Origin: an uncultured Eubacteriales bacterium | Lineage (GTDB): Bacteria; Bacillota; Clostridia; Christensenellales; UMGS416 | Direction: 5' to 3' | Length of the DNA stretch: 25,083 nucleotides | Assembly: GCA_900542005.1 (NCBI GenBank) | Contig: UQLW01000039.1 | Location: 1 to 25,083 of the forward strand | Shown here: in pieces, positions 21,763 to 25,083 of the stretch | Layout: every line of letters begins with the position of its first letter | How positions within the stretch are numbered: the first letter of the stretch is position 1 | Made by a program: the position numbers and the translations under genes | Notes under the pieces: generated by a model | Told to the model about the DNA's origin: nothing | Database searches by the model: none | The model's input: only the letters and a program-made list of their open reading frames with translations

Positions 21763-22554
21763 TTAGTTCATCCCCAGGATCCGCAGCGCGTTTCCAAAGC
21801 AAATGCTGTCCCTCTCCTGCTGCGTCAGCGGCACCGTATCCAGCAGCCTGAGCTCATCCTCTGCGCGGCTCCAGGGGCAGTCCGTGGCGAACAGCAGCCG
21901 GTCGGCGCCATGGCGCTGAACCATCCGCGCGAACTGGTCCTGCGGGCAATATATGCTGGACATCGACAGGTCAAGATAGACGCCCGAGCCCACCAGATAG
22001 CGCTCGGCCCGGTCATAGTCGCTCAGGCCGCCCATGTGGGCGGCAATCAGCGTCAGGTCCGGGTAGCTGTGAGCCACCTGGGCCACGGCCTGAGCGGGGC
22101 CATGGATGGCCTGCGGGGATACCGGGTCATAGCCCGTATGCATCAGCACCGGCAGCTTCAGCTTCTGCGCCGTTTCATAGAGCGGGGCCAGATGGGGGTC
22201 GTCCACGAAAAACTCCTGATAATCCGGATGCAGCTTGACGCCGTGAAGCCCCAGCTCGCGAATCCGATACAGCTCCTCCACCATGTCCGGCGCGCTTGGA
22301 TGCACCGTGCCAAAGCACACAATCCGGTCGGACTGGATGGAAGCCGCAAAGTCATTGATCTTTTTCTGCTGGGTGGGCCGGGTGGCAATATGCTGGATCA
22401 CACTTTTGTCCACACCGGCTTCATCCATGCGGCGCAGCGTATCGGCCACCGTACCCTGGGTGTAGTAGGGCGCCTTGGCAATGGCCGCCAGGTGCTCCAG
22501 CGTACGCCCGGCCAGCGCGTCCGGGAATAAATGAACATGAAAATCAATAAGCAT
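21763..22554 (-). CDS. Amidohydrolase family 2 (TIM-barrel metal-dependent hydrolase)
   Basis: A 263-residue amidohydrolase-related protein of the amidohydro_2 type. Metal-site residues can be placed: DFHVH (His6, His8) at the N-terminus, VKLHPDY after strand 3, LMHTGYD, AAHMGG, and the C-terminal aspartate in FATDCPW. Family members hydrolyse or decarboxylate aromatic acids, lactones or similar compounds; the substrate cannot be named. ATG 22554 follows AGAGG by 6 bases. A terminator for the upstream gene lies directly before the start, so either readthrough or an unrecognised promoter must drive it. It is followed at 4 bases by the OGG gene. Confidence 0.9.
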   Translation of the reverse strand: MLIDFHVHLFPDALAGRTLEHLAAIAKAPYYTQGTVADTLRRMDEAGVDKSVIQHIATRPTQQKKINDFAASIQSDRIVCFGTVHPSAPDMVEELYRIRELGLHGVKLHPDYQEFFVDDPHLAPLYETAQKLKLPVLMHTGYDPVSPQAIHGPAQAVAQVAHSYPDLTLIAAHMGGLSDYDRAERYLVGSGVYLDLSMSSIYCPQDQFARMVQRHGADRLLFATDCPWSRAEDELRLLDTVPLTQQERDSICFGNALRILGMN

Positions 22555-22566
22555 AAAAAGCCTCTC

Positions 22567-22589
22567 AAAAAAGCCCGCCTTCCGGCGGG
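22567..22589 (-). terminator. Intrinsic terminator between the small gene and the amidohydrolase
   Basis: On the minus strand CCCGCC-GGAA-GGCGGG is followed by CTTTTTT. The stable tetraloop hairpin ends only about 12 bases before the amidohydrolase start codon. Confidence 0.92.
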
Positions 22590-22626
22590 TATAGGTTGTA
22601 TCGGGTCAGATAGCCGCCCCTTTGGG

Positions 22627-22851
22627 CTATGCTGTAAAGTCCTTAGCCTCCTGCTCGGTAATGGGGCGGAGGGTCTCCTGGGGATAGGGGCTGGTTTCAC
22701 CGCCTATGCCATGAATGAAATAGAGGCCCTTTTTCGTCTGATACAGGGACTCCTCATAGCCCGCCGGATCGCCAAAGGCGCCCTGTGAGCGCTTGCCCAA
22801 GCAAACCGCGGTGTCGGTATTATAGGTCTTGCCCTTGATGATTTTCTTCAT
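22627..22851 (-). CDS. Small conserved protein of unknown function (74 aa)
   Basis: A 74-residue soluble protein. Its pattern, MKKIIKGKTYNTDTA near the N-terminus followed by an EESLYQTKKGLYFIHGIGG block, resembles a widespread family of small Firmicutes proteins (MKKIIKGKxYdTeTA ... ETLYrkktGeFFLhGeGG) whose function is not known. The sequence is read in a single complete frame, with its own consensus promoter (22908-22936), a GGGTGATC-type ribosome site and an intrinsic terminator, so it is a genuine monocistronic gene. No signal peptide, membrane segment or cysteine cluster is present. I recognise the family pattern from memory only. Confidence 0.85.
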   Translation of the reverse strand: MKKIIKGKTYNTDTAVCLGKRSQGAFGDPAGYEESLYQTKKGLYFIHGIGGETSPYPQETLRPITEQEAKDFTA

Positions 22852-22907
22852 GCCTGATCACCCTTTCCAGCAAAAAACGCCTGTATTCTCCTGTAAATTC
22901 CTTTTTG

Positions 22908-22936
22908 ATTATATCAGCGTTTGCCGCGCCCGTCAA
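22908..22936 (-). promoter_or_regulatory. Promoter of the small conserved gene
   Basis: On the minus strand TTGACG (22931-22936) and TATAAT (22908-22913) are separated by 17 bases. Transcription would start near 22901. Confidence 0.92.
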
Positions 22937-22988
22937 GCGCGGCCCCGCCCGCCCCCCTCAGCGTATTCTGTTCTTTCCCGGCGCCTTA

Positions 22989-22997
22989 TGGTATAAT
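22989..22997 (+). promoter_or_regulatory. Extended -10 promoter of the fructose-bisphosphatase gene
   Basis: TGGTATAAT is a perfect -10 hexamer (22992-22997) with the extended TGn element. The -35 region is weak (TGTTCT at 17 bases). It is divergent from the promoter at 22908-22936. Confidence 0.75.
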
Positions 22998-23053
22998 AGG
23001 GGTATTCACGACCGTTTGGCCAGGATTTCTGTCGAAAAAGGGGGATCGATCCT

Positions 23054-25083
23054 ATGGAATATACGGCTGCCATGCTGGCGGGTTCGCTGGACTACCTAAC
23101 CCTTTTGTCCACCCAGTATCCCTCCATCCAATCGGCATCCAGTCAGATCATTAACCTTTCCGCCATCTGCTGCCTGCCCAAGGGGACGGAGCATTTCATG
23201 AGCGACCTGCATGGGGAATACGCCTCCTTTATGCACATCCTGCGCAACGCTTCCGGTGTGATTAAGGTCAAGATCAACGATCTTTTCCGCAACACCCTCT
23301 CCCACAAGGAGCGCAATGTGCTAGCTACCCTCATCTATTATCCGGAGGAGAAGCTGGAGCTCGTCAAAGCCAGCGAGCCGAACCTGGAGGAATGGTACCG
23401 GCTGACCCTTTACCGCCTGGTCGAGGTATGCCGTTCGGTGATCTCCAAATACAGCCGCGACCGGGTGCGTCAGGAGCTGCCCAGGGACTTTGAGCACGTC
23501 ATCGACGAGCTCATGAACCTGAACGCCTACAATGAAAACCAGCAGGATTATTACAATGCCATCTTCCAGGCCATCCTGGATACCCAGCGGGCGGACGCCT
23601 TTATCATCGCCATCTCCAGGCTGATCCAGCGTCTGGCCATCGAGCACCTGCATATCCTGGGCGATATCTATGACAGAGGCCCCGGGGCCGATATCATCAT
23701 GGACGCGCTGATGCGTCATCCCCGTCTGGATATCCAATGGGGCAATCACGATATCCTCTGGATGGGCGCGGCGGCTGGCAGCGGCGTATGCATCGCCAAC
23801 GTGATCGTCAATTCCATCAAGTATAACAACTTCGATACCATCGAGGAGGGATACGGCATCTCCCTGCGCCCGCTTTCCACCTTCGCTGCCGCAGCCTATG
23901 CCGACGATCCCTGCGAGGTGTTTCTTCCCCGTTCCCTGGGGAGCCGTCCCTACCATCCCGAGGATGTGGCCGCCATCGCCCGGATGCATAAGGCGATCGC
24001 CGTCATCCTCTTTAAGCTGGAGGGCCAGGCGGTGGCCCGAAACCCGGCCTTCTTTATGGAGGACCGGCGGCTGCTGGACAAGATGGATCTCGACGCCGGA
24101 CGGCTGATGCTCAACGGGCAATGGTATCCCATGGCCGATACCCGGTTCCCCACCCTGGATCCTGCCGATCCCTACGCCCTTTCGCCCGAGGAGGCGGAGG
24201 TAATGGCGCGGCTGACGCAGGCCTTCCTGCACAGCGAAAAGCTGCAGGCCCATGTGCGGTTTCTATACGATCACGGCTCCATGTACCTGACCTACAACGG
24301 CAACCTTCTTTTCCACGGCTGCATCCCGCTGGACGAGGCGGGCCGCCCGGCTGCGGTCTCTGTCACCGGGCAGACGCTTTCCGGCCGCGCTTATCTGGAT
24401 GCCTGCGAGGCCCTCGCCCGGCAGGGCTTCTTTGCCGCGCCCGGCAGCCTTCAGCGCCAGGCCGGCGAGGATTTTCTCTGGTATCTGTGGTGCGGGCCCA
24501 AATCCCCGCTATACGGGAAGGACCGCATGACCGCCTTTGAGCGGTATTTCGTCCCGGATGAGCGCACCCACCGGGAGAAAAAGGATCCCTATTATGCCTT
24601 TAACGACCAGCCGGAGGTCTGCCGGCAGCTGCTGGCCTCCTTTGGCCTGGATCCTGACCAGGGGCACATTATCAACGGCCATGTGCCAGTGCGCATCAAA
24701 AAGGGCGAAAGCCCGGTCAAGGCCGCCGGCCGGCTGCTCGTCATCGACGGCGGCCTCTCCAAGGCCTATCAGGCGCAGACCGGTATCGCCGGCTATACGC
24801 TCATTTACAACTCCCACGGGCTTTTCCTGGCCAGCCACGAGCCCTTTGAGAATACCGCCCAGGCCATTGCCGACGAACGGGATATCCATTCGTCGCTGAC
24901 GCTGGTGGAGCCGGCCGAAACCCGGCTGATGATCCGGGATACCGACACGGGCAGGGAGCTGGCCCGCCAGATTGAGCAGCTGCATAGGCTCATTGCGGCT
25001 TACCGGCTGGGGCTCGTCAAGCAGCGCCAGGTCAGCACGGTGGACGCGCCCCGTGTACGCAGCCATAGCTGGATGGACCGAAC
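23054..25083 (+). CDS. fbp: Class III fructose-1,6-bisphosphatase (partial, 3' end outside window)
   Basis: The open frame continues from ATG 23054 to the window edge, 676 codons, about the full length of the Firmicutes class III enzyme (roughly 650-670 residues), so only the last few residues should be missing. It hydrolyses fructose-1,6-bisphosphate to fructose-6-phosphate in gluconeogenesis. The calcineurin-like metallophosphatase motifs are present in order: SDLHGE (Asp51, His53), GDIYDRG, GNHD, and a later NGHVP segment. The N-terminal DYLTLLSTQYPSI block is typical of the Fbp family. The ribosome site before ATG 23054 is only moderate (GGGGGATCGATCCT). No frameshift was seen. It would use triose phosphate, for example the DHAP released in rhamnose catabolism, but the link is only metabolic. 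Confidence 0.95.
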   Translation, partial: MEYTAAMLAGSLDYLTLLSTQYPSIQSASSQIINLSAICCLPKGTEHFMSDLHGEYASFMHILRNASGVIKVKINDLFRNTLSHKERNVLATLIYYPEEKLELVKASEPNLEEWYRLTLYRLVEVCRSVISKYSRDRVRQELPRDFEHVIDELMNLNAYNENQQDYYNAIFQAILDTQRADAFIIAISRLIQRLAIEHLHILGDIYDRGPGADIIMDALMRHPRLDIQWGNHDILWMGAAAGSGVCIANVIVNSIKYNNFDTIEEGYGISLRPLSTFAAAAYADDPCEVFLPRSLGSRPYHPEDVAAIARMHKAIAVILFKLEGQAVARNPAFFMEDRRLLDKMDLDAGRLMLNGQWYPMADTRFPTLDPADPYALSPEEAEVMARLTQAFLHSEKLQAHVRFLYDHGSMYLTYNGNLLFHGCIPLDEAGRPAAVSVTGQTLSGRAYLDACEALARQGFFAAPGSLQRQAGEDFLWYLWCGPKSPLYGKDRMTAFERYFVPDERTHREKKDPYYAFNDQPEVCRQLLASFGLDPDQGHIINGHVPVRIKKGESPVKAAGRLLVIDGGLSKAYQAQTGIAGYTLIYNSHGLFLASHEPFENTAQAIADERDIHSSLTLVEPAETRLMIRDTDTGRELARQIEQLHRLIAAYRLGLVKQRQVSTVDAPRVRSHSWMDR

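Noticed and set aside
23321..24253. 310-codon minus-strand open frame opposite the fructose-bisphosphatase
   Set aside because: It is fully antisense to a gene with all metallophosphatase motifs, and has no recognisable domain.
1..25083. CRISPR array, insertion sequence or toxin-antitoxin pair
   Set aside because: No regularly spaced repeats, transposase motifs or small overlapping toxin/antitoxin genes were seen anywhere in the window.

Overview
The window looks like chromosomal DNA of a GC-rich anaerobic Firmicute (class Clostridia). Grounds: an ECF-type transporter behind a T-box leader, a Gram-positive LexA box, strong AGGAGG-type ribosome binding sites, a class III fructose-1,6-bisphosphatase, and a rhamnose microcompartment like those of gut Clostridia. 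The genus cannot be named from sequence alone.

Region 1 (1-8441, minus strand) is one long tightly packed operon read from a promoter at 8502-8530: L-rhamnose isomerase, rhamnulokinase, class II aldolase, a PduO-like fusion protein, CoA-acylating aldehyde dehydrogenase, zinc alcohol dehydrogenase and four BMC shell proteins (the last cut by the window edge). Rhamnose would be converted to rhamnulose-1-phosphate, then to DHAP plus L-lactaldehyde, and lactaldehyde/propanediol products would be handled inside a protein shell. Aldolase, aldehyde dehydrogenase and alcohol dehydrogenase each carry a terminal amphipathic helix of the encapsulation-peptide type. The diol dehydratase that would define the class (glycyl-radical or B12) is not in the window.

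Region 2 (8619-10864, plus strand), divergent from region 1, holds a DeoR-family regulator, a FlK-like hotdog thioesterase and a PfkB sugar kinase, closed by a hairpin.

Region 3 (11113-14509, plus strand) is a tryptophan-type ECF transporter operon: consensus promoter, T-box leader with a probable UGG (Trp) specifier and intrinsic terminator, TrpP-like S component, two ATPases and the T component. The two ATPases have complementary motif deviations that predict one normal and one degenerate ATP site.

Region 4 (14522-18250, minus strand) holds a two-gene DNA repair/modification operon (radical SAM protein plus DUF4130 partner), whose promoter has a LexA box filling the space between -35 and -10, and a MATE efflux gene with a strongly structured leader.

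Region 5 (18366-20840, minus strand) contains an overlapping ParB-like/PAPS-reductase-like gene pair (IbrB/IbrA type) next to tRNA-Arg(ACG), with an unexplained 170-base stretch between two terminators.

Region 6 (20937-25083) contains an OGG-type 8-oxoguanine glycosylase and an amidohydrolase (minus), a small conserved protein (minus), and a divergent class III fructose-1,6-bisphosphatase running off the end (plus).
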